Origin: Nitrospirales bacterium
GTDB lineage: Bacteria > Nitrospirota > Nitrospiria > Nitrospirales > UBA8639
Length of the DNA stretch: 64,000 nt
Assembly: GCA_029261355.1 (NCBI GenBank)
Contig: JAJDBM010000035.1
Span: 1-64,000, forward strand
Direction of reading: 5' to 3'
Shown here: piece by piece, positions 1-8,547 of the stretch
How positions within the stretch are numbered: the first letter of the stretch is position 1
Layout of the letters: every line of letters begins with the position of its first letter
Made by a program: the position numbers and the translations under genes
The notes under the pieces: generated by a model
Database searches by the model: none
Told to the model about the DNA's origin: nothing
What the model saw: the letters and a program-made list of their open reading frames with translations, nothing else

Positions 1-74
1 AGCACTTTCAAGATGAGTGCCGCTCGTCGCTTGGCCGTCCATCGTTCAATGGGGGCATCCGAGGGTCGTGCCAT
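1..74 (-). CDS. Transposase OrfA-like N-terminus (partial)
   Basis: The minus strand opens with an ATG at 74 and reads MARPSDAPIERWTAKRRAAL before leaving the window. This matches the start of a widespread helix-turn-helix transposase subunit whose members begin with a PSDAPIERWTAKRR block. A strong ribosome binding site (AAAGGAGG) lies just upstream of the ATG. Only about 25 codons are visible, so whether the element is intact cannot be judged. The family assignment is from memory of the motif. Confidence 0.7.
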   Translation of the reverse strand, partial: MARPSDAPIERWTAKRRAALILKV

Positions 75-160
75 TTTGTATCCTCCTTTAAGATATTCGT
101 TATGTCTTAAAGGTGGTCTCACTTTCAAGGGGAGCAGTATAGGTTTGCAGACTTAAAATA

Positions 161-195
161 TAAGTATAAATATGTAAATGGCGCGCCCGGAAGGA
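161..195. repeat. att-like copy of tRNA-Arg 3' end
   Basis: These 35 bases match 2611-2645, the 3' end and downstream flank of tRNA-Arg, with four mismatches and in the same orientation. The shared core includes TATGTAAATGG and GCGCCCGG. A detached tRNA 3' end about 2.45 kb from the full tRNA is the usual scar of site-specific integration. The rest of the tRNA T-arm is not present here. Confidence 0.6.
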
Positions 196-375
196 CTAAG
201 TTCGAACTCTTTGTTCGAAATTCTAGAAGAATGGAACAAAATTCATTCGAGGAATTCAGTTATGCATAGCCTATCTCTTTAGTCTCGCAAAAGTTCTCGA
301 TTTCATTTGCCACTTCAGTGGGACGTTTACAGTTCCTTAACTTATCAGTATCGCCGGGAAATAGGATGATTCGAT

Positions 376-645
376 TTGCGAGGAATCTATAGCACGCTCC
401 CAGCGGCTGCCGCACGGCTTCAAAGTATTTGGTGTCAGATCACCGGTAAATACAAAAAAATTAGAACAGAAAATGAACTCGAAACCAAAATATGCCAAAT
501 CCGCAACCATGGTAAGAAACAGCCCCTTACTGTAAAGGAATTGCCTGATAGGAAGAAATTACAGGAAGAATTCAAGACTTTCAGTCAAGGCTAAAACTGT
601 CCAATGCAGAAACTAAAACAAGATATCACTCACCATTCGGAAATG
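376..645 (+). pseudogene. Relaxase C-terminal remnant (tentative)
   Basis: The frame contains a stretch like the C-terminal part of MobA-type relaxases: W-x2-ITGKYKKIRTENE, then a Lys/Arg-rich helix (LPDRKKLQEEF). A TAA at 592-594 interrupts it and the same frame continues with a charged segment after the stop. No catalytic tyrosine or HxH motif of a relaxase is present, so this could only be a tail fragment. The assignment rests on helix pattern and a few residues and is weak. Confidence 0.3.
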
Positions 646-929
646 AGCAAAGAGACACAGAATGCTATCTTATCAGATAAAGACATACAATCCTTAAGGC
701 CCCTCGTACGTGTACACACAATAAAACGCACGTCCCGGAGATGTAAGATAATCATCTTCCAGGCCATGCGGGACCGGCTCAGGTAAGCCGATCCCGTTTT
801 ACATGAGCTTTGAACAAAACCTGCTTGCGCAGATTGCTGAACCACATACAGGCAAATCCTTTGAGTTCCCGCTTTAATATAATGTACCTCATGAGTGGAA
901 AAGATACTCTTTGAAAGGCATACTTCTAC

Positions 930-1463
930 CTAATTACCGGCATGTCCAATCAATCCTTGCCCGCCACGGACACACCAATAGTAGTGCTGCTCGGTCTTGA
1001 AAGCTGAATCAACAATGTCCGGACCTGTGGCGCCACCGGAAAAGTCTGCGACAAGTCCTCGATCTGCAAAATCAGGTCTTGTTGTGGTTGACCAGTATTT
1101 TGCAGATTGAATTGTGGTAAACGGATGTCCCTGCGGCAAAGCAGGTGAACTCTTATTCGGATCAATTAAACTCGTAAGTTCCTCAATAGTAGGGGAGCGC
1201 CATCCCATACGCCCGCCAGCGAGCCGCCAGGAGCAATTCACCGGAGAACTGCGAAAATTACTTGAAGCTGTTGGCGATTTTTCCCAAACTAACCCCGTTT
1301 CTTTATCTAGCACGGCCTCATTATTAAATTGGCTCAGAACAAGAAATCGAGATGAATCATTGATCTGCGTGTCCCAGCTCTGCAGACCACCGGCCCAAAG
1401 AACGGATGAGGATAGTATCGAACTCAAAGCCACAACAATAATGATTGACGGTTTATGTATCAT
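930..1463 (-). CDS. Exported DUF1566 (Lcl-type) protein
   Basis: A 177-residue protein with a signal peptide (hydrophobic core at about residues 8-22, ending near WAGG). The body has the DUF1566/Lcl C-terminal pattern: VLDKETGLVWEK near residue 55, C..A...GRMGWRSPTIEEL at about 80-95, a SAKYWSTTT block and a final YYWCVRGG. These domains are found in exported, often surface-associated proteins of unknown function. The gene stands alone and is opposite to the LuxR gene at 1809. The start is preceded by an AAGGAGA ribosome binding site. Confidence 0.75.
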   Translation of the reverse strand: MIHKPSIIIVVALSSILSSSVLWAGGLQSWDTQINDSSRFLVLSQFNNEAVLDKETGLVWEKSPTASSNFRSSPVNCSWRLAGGRMGWRSPTIEELTSLIDPNKSSPALPQGHPFTTIQSAKYWSTTTRPDFADRGLVADFSGGATGPDIVDSAFKTEQHYYWCVRGGQGLIGHAGN

Positions 1464-1808
1464 ATAAACATCTCCTTACTATTTAAATTATTCGTGATTC
1501 AGAATTGATGGAATACTGGAACTTCTGACAGATTAGTAGAAACGGCGGTGCACGAGCATGACACTTTATGTTCGGATAATTATACAACTCATAACCTCAG
1601 CTAATAGTGCGCAAGTTTAATCAAACCTCATAAATGAAGCGATACTCTGAAATCAGATATGATTGCATAAAAAGAAGAACAGTCTCTGCCAACTGAATCC
1701 CTAAGCATCCGAATGAGAACATTTCTCTTTACTTTCTAAAATATTTTTGCTTTTGTTATGGAAAGGAAATAATAGTTAGGAACAACCTACACACTTTGGA
1801 GGGTTCAA
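1464..1808. other. Divergent intergenic region, nothing recognised
   Basis: This AT-rich gap separates the DUF1566 gene from the luxR gene. It presumably holds both promoters, but I saw no convincing inverted repeat of lux-box type and no RNA gene. Confidence 0.5.
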
Positions 1809-2510
1809 GTGAGCATCCAGGAGATAGCCCGTGGAGTCGAGAAGTGCCGGGAGCCACAAAAGTTCAAGGCGATATTGAGGAAGTTATATAGCTGCGTCCC
1901 ATATAAGTGTCTGGCATATGGGTGGGGCTATTATCAGGATTATCAAATTGCATTTTGGGGAGACGTAGATTACCCCAAACAGTACCTGAATTTTTACATG
2001 GAGGAAGGGGCTTTACGAGTCGACCCTCTGTTTCGTAACTGGTTAGAAACAGGAAAGTGCCAGATGTTGGACGAATTGGTGAAAAACAAAGACTGCCGAA
2101 AAATTAATATCCGCTATTTAAAGAAAACCCGAGAGGCTGGTCTGCTACATACAATAGCCGCTGGCACTAAAGAGGATACAGGGACAACATTCTTCGCTGC
2201 CACCTTTGAATCAGAAATGGAATGCAGAAACTACATTGAAATATTTACTACTTGCGTTCCTCTACTTTCTCTTGCTCTGAGAAAAGCCTATTCATCCAAA
2301 CTCACAAAAAAACAACACCAAGCTCTCGATCTTCTCAGTCGCGGCAAGAGGCCCAGAACGATAGCCAACCAGCTTAAATCTACCGAGATACGCGTCCAGG
2401 CATATCTCAAAGAGGCCAGAAAAAAATTACAAGCGGACACCAATGAACATGCCATTAGAATAGCCACAGCTACAGGCCTGTTCTCGATCCCCCTGACTTA
2501 CAGTGATTGA
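1809..2510 (+). CDS. Solo LuxR-family transcriptional regulator
   Basis: A 233-residue regulator. Residues 1-150 have the autoinducer-binding-domain layout, including a WG-Y patch and ALRVDPLF near residue 75, matching the conserved Asp-Pro of LuxR sensors. Residues 165-225 form a LuxR helix-turn-helix (LDLLSRGKRPRTIANQL). The start is GTG at 1809 with GGAGGG seven bases upstream. No luxI synthase gene is in the window, so it is a solo receptor; its ligand is unknown. A close paralog lies at 27197. It sits inside the putative tRNA-Arg element. Confidence 0.85.
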   Translation: MSIQEIARGVEKCREPQKFKAILRKLYSCVPYKCLAYGWGYYQDYQIAFWGDVDYPKQYLNFYMEEGALRVDPLFRNWLETGKCQMLDELVKNKDCRKINIRYLKKTREAGLLHTIAAGTKEDTGTTFFAATFESEMECRNYIEIFTTCVPLLSLALRKAYSSKLTKKQHQALDLLSRGKRPRTIANQLKSTEIRVQAYLKEARKKLQADTNEHAIRIATATGLFSIPLTYSD

Positions 2511-2628
2511 TAATAAATATAGAGGTGGCCCTGCAAGCTTCCCCAAATGAAGTGCAGAGAAAATGTAGAGCTTTTGTGTACTTGACGAAGAAGCTTACAC
2601 AGTCAAATTCTAAGTAAAATTATGTAAA

Positions 2629-2705
2629 TGGTGCGCCCGGCAGGAATCGAACCTGCGACCCTCGGCTTAGAAGGCCGATGCTCTATCCGACTGAGCTACG
2701 GGCGC
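2629..2705 (-). tRNA. tRNA-Arg (TCT)
   Basis: The complement folds as a full cloverleaf: acceptor GCGCCCG paired with CGGGCGC, D-arm with AGCTCAGTCGGATAGAGC, anticodon loop CTTCTAA (anticodon TCT), and T-arm with GGTTCGATTCC. The CCA end is encoded (2629-2631). Its 3' end serves as the repeat found at 161-195, which marks it as an integration target. Confidence 0.95.
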
Positions 2706-3200
2706 ATGTCTTATTTATCAATGAGTTAGGTGAGTCGGCATCTTCGCCAGAATGGGCTCTTGTTAAATAGGTGTTAAAAGTAGAAGCAGCAGCCTTCAAA
2801 ACTTTCATTTGAAAGCTATTATAGCGCTTAAAGACCGCCATTGTCTTGTGTCCACTAATTTTCATAATAGTTAGATGGTCTTTGCCGGCTCGTCTCATGT
2901 TCGTAATGGTGGTATGACGAAAGTCATGAAATTGAAAGTCACTGATTTGTACTCTACGACATGAACCATTGAAAGCCGTCTTGATCGAACCGACCGACAC
3001 CCCTTGGCAAGAAGACCTGCGCCTCACCAATATAACGCACCTTATACAGGCGTTTTAATAATTCCGTCAATTCGCTAGTCCTTGGAACGACCCGCTCATC
3101 ATCAGTCTTCGTATCTTGTGCCTTTAATTTAATGACGTCCTCTTTTTAATCCACACAGTCTCGGGTTAACCCAAGAATCTCACCTAACCGCATCCCAGAT
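2706..3200 (-). pseudogene. Tyrosine integrase, decayed C-terminal half
   Basis: The minus strand encodes the catalytic end of a phage-type integrase: HDFRHTTITNMRRAG, then ISGHKTMAVFKRYNS, with HxxR, His and Tyr of the active site visible. Upstream, related sequence (MRLGEILGL, a TKTDDERVVP block) continues to about 3200 but in different frames with stops, so the gene is broken by frameshifts. The N-terminal half was not found. The coding frame runs on into the 5' part of tRNA-Arg (stop near 2683). It resembles the intact integrase at 5816-7012, which has the same position relative to tRNA-Pro. Confidence 0.75.
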
Positions 3201-3595
3201 TGCTAGACACTCAAGTTAATCGCTTAGAGGTGGTAGGCAGAATGCGATTGCAAGCGATCAAACTCTCATGAACTCTGAAATGATGTGAATAAATGCGACT
3301 GTGGAGAAAGCGAGGTACTGATTCTAAGTAGGTGTTTGACCTGAGTGCGCTTACAAAGGAATCACCCTTAGCTGTTTGAATCGTGCTTTTGGTCTCTTCT
3401 TTCACTGATGTGGCGAGACAAGTTACCTATCCGTACATGTAGGTGTGAGCTGCCTGGGATGAGGTGACGAGAAGGTGGTTGGAAAGTGAGCCGATTGGCT
3501 AGGTTGATGGGTTTCCAGATCTGATGTTCTCTTAGAACATGCGTGATGGCATTAACAATTCGAGTCACTATTTTTACATCAAACACAAGAATCCA
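3201..3595. other. Gap without recognisable gene
   Basis: Several short open frames exist on the minus strand, but none has recognisable motifs or a good ribosome binding site. It could hold the unrecognisable N-terminal part of the broken integrase. Confidence 0.4.
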
Positions 3596-3865
3596 TTACC
3601 GAAAAATCGTTTCATTCGGGTCAATCTCTACTGGCACACATTGGTAACGATGTCCCTCATCTCTGTACTTATCCTTACCTTCCCTGCATTCCTGTTTTGT
3701 GGTGAATGCATCCACGTATATCCATGCAGCATGCAGACCCAACTCAGAATTAATGATCTGATTTTTCTTCGCACCCCATAACACCCATGTGGATTCAGCA
3801 AAGGTTGCCAGAACCATTGACAAAGTCAGTAGTAGCATACTGACAAGTAGTAGATATCGTGCCAT
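3596..3865 (-). CDS. Small exported hypothetical protein
   Basis: An 89-residue protein with a clear signal peptide (MARYLLLVSMLLLTLS, cleavage near AFAES/ATFAES). The mature part contains STWVLWG, a W-I-Y motif, TKQECREG and YQCVPVEIDP, giving two cysteines likely to pair in the periplasm. Small proteins with this WVLW ... F.TK.EC ... C.P pattern recur in Nitrospira-like genomes (recollection, not checked). No operon partner is evident. Confidence 0.6.
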   Translation of the reverse strand: MARYLLLVSMLLLTLSMVLATFAESTWVLWGAKKNQIINSELGLHAAWIYVDAFTTKQECREGKDKYRDEGHRYQCVPVEIDPNETIFR

Positions 3866-3959
3866 GTAGTCTTTTTCGATTGTGTCCGTGTTGCCAGAAT
3901 GATACGCAGATAATTTCTAAAAAAACTAGTATGGGGGTTGATAGATATAAAACTGACTG

Positions 3960-4042
3960 TTACGGAAGACTCCACATGCCGCCAGTAAACCATCATAAGA
4001 GTACGGAGCTTATGGAATTCATGGAGGAATGTCGTATTTTTA
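3960..4042. repeat. Duplicated flank of small ORF (copy A)
   Basis: The stretch beginning GGAAGACTCCACA matches 24484 onward (GGAAGACCCCACA), with further shared blocks AAACC-TCATA and GGAGG-A. Together with the following 28-codon gene it forms a diverged segmental duplication. In copy B the flank is bounded by TGACGG and CCGTCA, an inverted repeat; here that repeat is degraded. Confidence 0.5.
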
Positions 4043-4129
4043 TTAGTCTGGATGCTGAACTGTTGTCTTCCAGATCCAAGCAAACACGAGACAGGCGGCC
4101 AGAGTAAATGTCAGGTCAAACGTTTCCAT
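4043..4129 (-). CDS. 28-residue membrane peptide (copy A)
   Basis: A short frame encoding METFDLTFTLAACLVFAWIW followed by KTTVQHPD. One hydrophobic helix (about residues 5-20) is followed by a Lys and an acidic end, the usual look of a single-pass membrane peptide. It is the same length as the frame at 24561-24647, and most differences are conservative (ETFDLTF against ESFDLMF). Conservation of length and protein sequence while flanks drift is evidence for selection. The ribosome binding site here (AAAGGAAA) is rather distant. Function unknown. Confidence 0.6.
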   Translation of the reverse strand: METFDLTFTLAACLVFAWIWKTTVQHPD

Positions 4130-4324
4130 GAGGAGCACATTTCCTTTACATAGCATTGAACTCAGTACTTATTCATGGTGGTCAGAATATGACCGAAACA
4201 GATATTCCTCAAAAGAACTAGAAGCAAAGATCGAGAAGAGTCATTCTTCGTTAACATCCAACAACGAACACATCTAATTATTTTGTAATACGTGTCCTGA
4301 ATACCTCGACCGGGACACATCAGA

Positions 4325-4999
4325 ATGCTTCGTGAAAGAATATACTCACGGCTTCGTATCTATTTCGATACAGGGTATATCGCGACCGATACCTACCCTG
4401 CCCCGTCCTTCCTTTCTAAACAAGAAAAATCAGAGGAATACTTCTTGCTCAATCTCAATATTACGGAAGAAAGGCTGTCCAAGGTATTACACCTATTCTT
4501 TCTGGAAACAAAAGGGGAAACCGTGCCTGACGATAATTATCTAAAAGGATTAGGTGGCTGGCTCATCCTTATTGGTCTTGTCATCATTCTTGCACCTGTC
4601 AGAAATATTTTTATAGTGTTTCCTGTTTATACAGAATTATTCTCTAATGGATCGTGGGCTCAGATAACCACACCAAGCACCGAATCGTATCACCTCCTCT
4701 GGGCTCCTGTTATTATTGGCGAAATAGCTATCAATAGTGGGATCATTCTTGCTTGGCTACTTATCGGATTCCTCTTCTTCTCAAAAAACCGAATCTTCCC
4801 TCTTTGCTTCATTAGCTTGTTGATCTTTTCTGCGGTATTTATCCTTGTAGATGCACTTGCAATTAATTTGATCCTTCCTAATGAGGCAATATTCGACTCC
4901 AATACTAAAAATGAATTTCTACAATTTTTATTTTCAATCACGATTTGGGGACTTTATTTTCGAAAATCCAAGCGTGTCGCTGCGACATTTGTACAGTAA
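4325..4999 (+). CDS. DUF2569-like membrane protein
   Basis: A 224-residue protein. The N-terminal 75 residues are soluble; from LGGWLILIGLVIIL (about residue 77) on there are four hydrophobic segments, the layout of DUF2569 (YdgK-like) proteins, which start their membrane part with a GGWL motif. The loop between the first two helices is long. The role of this family is not established. It lies between the small membrane peptide gene and the molybdenum-carrier pseudogene. No strong ribosome binding site precedes the ATG. Confidence 0.65.
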   Translation: MLRERIYSRLRIYFDTGYIATDTYPAPSFLSKQEKSEEYFLLNLNITEERLSKVLHLFFLETKGETVPDDNYLKGLGGWLILIGLVIILAPVRNIFIVFPVYTELFSNGSWAQITTPSTESYHLLWAPVIIGEIAINSGIILAWLLIGFLFFSKNRIFPLCFISLLIFSAVFILVDALAINLILPNEAIFDSNTKNEFLQFLFSITIWGLYFRKSKRVAATFVQ

Positions 5000-5123
5000 T
5001 CTTACGAAAGAAGACGATCTAGCCAGGGGTTCAACTTGAGCCCACAAAATATGATATTTTGCCGACCTCAGCTTTGGCATCTAAACCCTATCTAACAAGA
5101 TGCCTACATTTCTAAATATAGGT

Positions 5124-5336
5124 ATGACCACTAGAAAAAAGCATTGCCAGTTGATTTCGAAGATTGTTTCAGGCCCGAAAACAGGGGTTGATTGAGGTGG
5201 GTTGGATGCGGCTATTCAGTGCAAACTTGCTCACGGTGAATGATCTCCCAAAGGCCGTAAGGCAGAAGAAGACATCATCCCTGTTGTCCGAGGAACGTAT
5301 GACTGTGACCATTGGGAAGAGTTAGAAAATCTATAA
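5124..5336 (+). pseudogene. Putative molybdenum carrier (SLOG-like) pseudogene
   Basis: From ATG 5124 the frame reads LISKIVSGPKTGVD, a TGA (5193-5195), GGLDAAIQCKLAHGE, a second TGA (5241-5243), then SPKGRKAEEDIIP, and ends at 5336. This is the N-terminal part of the family whose intact member is at 24861 (IISGGQTGADRGGLDAAI). The TGAs replace the Arg and Trp codons of the intact copy, and the C-terminal two thirds are missing. One glycine of the nucleotide-binding loop has also become Pro. A dead relic. Confidence 0.8.
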
Positions 5337-5727
5337 AATCTCGCCCATGGGCGCTTGGCACAGAGACGAGGATACCATTCTTTCTTGGTTCAGAAGGAGG
5401 AATCGAGTCAATCCTTGCAATCTTCTTTGAGCCTCGTTGCACTTCCAAGACAAAGATTTCTTCAGTATTGCGCAACAGATGATACACCCAATCGAAAATT
5501 TCTAATAATCCCTCGTTTACGACGAGAAGTTTGGCCGGCTGATTTGTGAAGGCTAAGAAAGGGTTTAAAAAGGTGTGGCAGATTTTGGAAAAACAAAGAC
5601 AGAACAGACTCAGGTCAGATGACGAAGAGATCACTAAAAATGATCGAAATGGAAGTCCAGCCGTAACACTAAGCGGAACGGAAAAGAAAGAGAAGGTGGG
5701 TGAGTCGGCGTAACCTATAGAAATTGT
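5337..5727. other. Gap without recognisable gene
   Basis: The long minus-strand open frame that covers this gap runs through the tRNA-Pro gene and is an artefact of tRNA sequence. The plus strand is full of stops. No gene or repeat was recognised. Confidence 0.5.
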
Positions 5728-5804
<77 letters not shown>

Positions 5805-5815
5805 ATCCTGTGTTT

Positions 5816-7012
5816 TCAACGACTTATAGATTTGTCCGATGTGGGTTTTTCATCAGGTGTTATTAGGGTGTTACCGGCATACGTCTCAAGCATCAATGCG
5901 GCTTTGTGCAGATCCGCTGGCTCAATGGAATTATAGCGGCGATGCATTTGTTCAGATTTGTGCCCTACAATCTTCATCGCTGTCATGGTGTCCACCCCTG
6001 CTCTCCTCAAATTCGTCGTGGCCGTGTGGCGAAAGTCATGGAGACGCAGATTGCGAATCCCTGCTCGTCGACAGGCCGCCGTAAACGCTGTCCGCGGATT
6101 TTTCCACGGTTTCCCTTTATACAGGAAAACCCGATGGGTGTCTAGGCTTCGCTCCTCCCATAATTCCGAAAACACGGCATAGACAGCTTGCGTCATGGGG
6201 ACAACTCGCGTTTCCCCATTTTTGGTCTGCCGAAGAGTAAACTCTCGCCGTCTCAAGTCCACATCCGGCCATTCGAGCTTGAGTAATTCCCCTCTCCGAG
6301 GGCCCAGGTTCTGCGCAATGATCAAGAGGCGCAGCAGATGGGGGGCGGCGTACGTTTTTAACTGTTCCCACTCTTCGAGGCTCGCGATCCGGTCCCGCTC
6401 ATTCTTAGGGTTGGGCTTCTCGACATGAGTCGCGGGGTTATCGTGAATCAGCTGAAACCGGGTTGATCGAGCCACATTGAACATATGCGTTAAAGCGGTA
6501 TGATCGTGATTGATCGTCTGCATCGAGGCTGCCTGCGGGCGATCGGTGCGCTTCCATCCGCATGTCGGACAGGTCGCTCGCCCAAAAGAGTGTCCACAGC
6601 TTGGGCAATTCATGCGCGTATACCGTACTCGCTGATTGCGGTAGGCCGCGATATCGTCTGGCCTTATGGAGACAAGCTGCAGATCTCCAAAGAAATCCAC
6701 CAAATGACTGACTTTCAGTTTTCGGTCCTCATAAGTCGTCAATTTTCGCACTTCTTCTAAACTCAAGTAGGTGTCAGCCCACTCCCGAAATGTCAGGGCT
6801 TGCGCTCGTTCGAATGCGGGACTCACGATCTGTCCTGCCAGGAGTTTCGTCTTAATGATGGCTTCCTGATCTTTCGCGTACCCTCGATGACGGGAACCCA
6901 CTTTCCATCGTTTCAGTTTTCCGATCCCCTTTGGAGCCAGTCGAAGATATTTCCCATCATCCAGGACAACAAACTCGACATAATAGCTGTCGCGTCGCTT
7001 GGTCAATCCCAT
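5816..7012 (-). CDS. Tyrosine site-specific integrase
   Basis: A 398-residue integrase that appears intact. An N-terminal DNA-binding part (about 1-60) precedes a core-binding domain (75-190). The latter contains an inserted zinc-ribbon-like pair, NCPSCGHSF and TCPTCGWKR, at about residues 135-160. The catalytic domain shows [11 protein letters not shown] (first Arg), HDFRHTATT (His-x-x-Arg), IVGHKS (His) and RRYNS (nucleophile Tyr). The enzyme would cut and join DNA at the element's att site, probably tRNA-Pro next door. Its 3' end abuts the tRNA 5' end rather than the 3' end. The ATG is preceded by AAGGAGG. Confidence 0.93.
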   Translation of the reverse strand: MGLTKRRDSYYVEFVVLDDGKYLRLAPKGIGKLKRWKVGSRHRGYAKDQEAIIKTKLLAGQIVSPAFERAQALTFREWADTYLSLEEVRKLTTYEDRKLKVSHLVDFFGDLQLVSIRPDDIAAYRNQRVRYTRMNCPSCGHSFGRATCPTCGWKRTDRPQAASMQTINHDHTALTHMFNVARSTRFQLIHDNPATHVEKPNPKNERDRIASLEEWEQLKTYAAPHLLRLLIIAQNLGPRRGELLKLEWPDVDLRRREFTLRQTKNGETRVVPMTQAVYAVFSELWEERSLDTHRVFLYKGKPWKNPRTAFTAACRRAGIRNLRLHDFRHTATTNLRRAGVDTMTAMKIVGHKSEQMHRRYNSIEPADLHKAALMLETYAGNTLITPDEKPTSDKSISR

Positions 7013-7462
7013 GACTACCTCCTTATCTCCATTATTCTCTCTTATTATCTATAATACGGTTTAAGCTTCTCCTTTGCGCGTGCGCCGTTCTCTTGTAAGA
7101 TTCTTTTTATAATATAAACTATTACATGAACATTTTATTTTCAGAGACTCGCGATCAGCAGGGTCGGCAAGGCCTTCAGCTCGTTGGTTGTCATCGGGAA
7201 AATTTTCAAGTTTTCCAATAGTACCTTTCAACCATGTTGAGGAATCTTTTGACCGCCGAGGGTATCCGCTCCCTTTAGATTGTCTGAGAGTCCAATTTTT
7301 TCAAGGAGGCATGAAGAGCGTAGCCAAATCTGAAGAGTAAACAATGCCATCGTGGCACCTGATTGCTCTCTTAGTATTCACAGAAAACTCATGTGTAACA
7401 TGAAGATTATTGAAGTGCTGAGACGACCTGAACGGTCTAAGATGAACGTAAAGGAAAAGTAT
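7013..7462. other. Intergenic region upstream of the integrase
   Basis: AT-rich DNA near 7040-7140 probably holds the integrase promoter. No other gene, tRNA or convincing repeat was seen; the open frames here are short and lack motifs. Confidence 0.5.
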
Positions 7463-8257
7463 GGTTGTGTCGCAAACAGGAATGGGAGACGAACAAAAAC
7501 CCAGCAACCGATTGGACTACGCCGCCAGCGAATAGAACATTTGGGCGAACGTCTGCTTCTAGCTCACGTGGATTTTCATCTGCCCTTTCTTGATCATGGC
7601 CATGACTTCGATGCCAGCTAAGGTACGCTGCGCCGCGTCAAAGGTTTTGAAGCCCAGCATGGAGCGTGTCAGTCGTTTAATGCGTCGATGATCTTGCTCA
7701 ATGATGTTGTTCAGATATTTGCACTGTCGGATCTTGATGCGCGTGTTGTGGTCTCGATTCACCAATTTGAGGCCCGCGGTATTAGCGCCGCTCTGATCAA
7801 TATTCACCAGGCTGGGTTTGCCATTTTGCTTGATGGCTTTCTTGAAAAAGCGCCGCGCGGCTTGACGATCACGGGTGGCAGTTAAGAGAAAGTCGATGGT
7901 GTGGCCTTGCTTATCCACGGCGCGATAATAGTATGTCCATTGGCCTTTCACCTTGATATACGTCTCGTCCATTCGCCAGCGCGTGCCTACCCGTTTCTTC
8001 TTGTGTCGAAAGGTGGCGTCCAGTTGTGGGGAGTAATGAATCACCCAGCGATTGATGGTGGAGTGGTCGACGGAAAATCCCCGTTCGACCATCATCTCTT
8101 CAATATCCTGATAACTGAGCGCATATGCGAGATACCAGCGCAGGCTTTGGAGGATCATGCCGCGTTGAAAGTGGCGTTCTTTGAAGGATATGGTGTCCAT
8201 CAGATTTTCCTCTGAAAAGGGCGTATGCTACCATAGCTCGCTATTTGCGACACAACC
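7463..8257 (-). mobile_element. IS6-family insertion sequence
   Basis: Perfect 14-bp terminal inverted repeats, GGTTGTGTCGCAAA at 7463-7476 and its complement at 8244-8257, enclose a single transposase gene. The total length of 795 bp fits IS6/IS26 relatives. The 8-bp flanks (AAAAGTAT and AAACCCAC) do not match, so no target duplication is visible; the copy may have recombined after insertion. Confidence 0.92.
7559..8200 (-). CDS. IS6-family DDE transposase
   Basis: A 213-residue transposase, slightly shorter than the usual 230-240. It has the N-terminal HTH region (ILQSLRWYLAYALSYQDIEE, SVDHSTINRW) and a DDE catalytic core: WRMDETYIKVKG with the first Asp, VNIDQSGAN with the second, and NNIIEQDHRRIKR with the Glu. 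These are the standard IS6 motifs. It moves the element by cointegrate formation in this family. No frameshift is visible, so it may be active. Confidence 0.93.
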   Translation of the reverse strand: MDTISFKERHFQRGMILQSLRWYLAYALSYQDIEEMMVERGFSVDHSTINRWVIHYSPQLDATFRHKKKRVGTRWRMDETYIKVKGQWTYYYRAVDKQGHTIDFLLTATRDRQAARRFFKKAIKQNGKPSLVNIDQSGANTAGLKLVNRDHNTRIKIRQCKYLNNIIEQDHRRIKRLTRSMLGFKTFDAAQRTLAGIEVMAMIKKGQMKIHVS

Positions 8258-8392
8258 AAACCCACCCTGTATGCTTACATTAGGACTGCCGGTGGGTGAG
8301 TGCACAGACTTACAAAGACCAATAATTCGGAACTGGATCGGACCATTGATTTACCGTGTTTCTGTCTCTTGCTTTCACAAAATCTGGAATGG

Positions 8393-8530
8393 AATCACAT
8401 CGGCTCTAAGGCCATTTACACGATGTACTATAATTTTGATCGGATGCATTCGACGCTAAGAGTCACATCCGCTATGGCGTTTTCGTATAAGACGTGCCAA
8501 GAGAGGATGTTAAAGGCTTACATTAAATAG
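8393..8530 (+). pseudogene. Transposase C-terminal relic
   Basis: The frame encodes NHIGSKAIYTMYYNFDRMHS followed by TLRVTSAM. This is the last part of a common integrase-core transposase, whose members have HYMYYNF.R.H.TLRVTPAM. Nothing upstream continues the protein and the IS6 end at 8257 is close, so it is a short remnant cut by rearrangement. Confidence 0.55.
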
Positions 8531-8547
8531 TCGCTGGTGCTTTCTTA

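Larger units (their letters stand above)
161..2645. mobile_element. Decayed tRNA-Arg-integrated element (putative)
   Basis: The segment is bracketed by the att-like repeat (161-195) and the tRNA-Arg 3' end (2611-2645). It lies downstream of the tRNA 3' end, where integrative elements normally sit. Inside are a relaxase-like remnant, a DUF1566 exported protein and a solo LuxR regulator. No integrase lies inside; the integrase remnant is on the other side of the tRNA (2706-3200). The boundaries are inferred from the repeats only. Confidence 0.4.

Noticed and set aside
1114-1467. Long plus-strand frame opposite the DUF1566 gene
   Set aside because: Antisense shadow of a gene with clear domain motifs and signal peptide.
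7463-8257. 8-bp target duplication of the IS6 element
   Set aside because: Flanking bases AAAAGTAT and AAACCCAC do not match.
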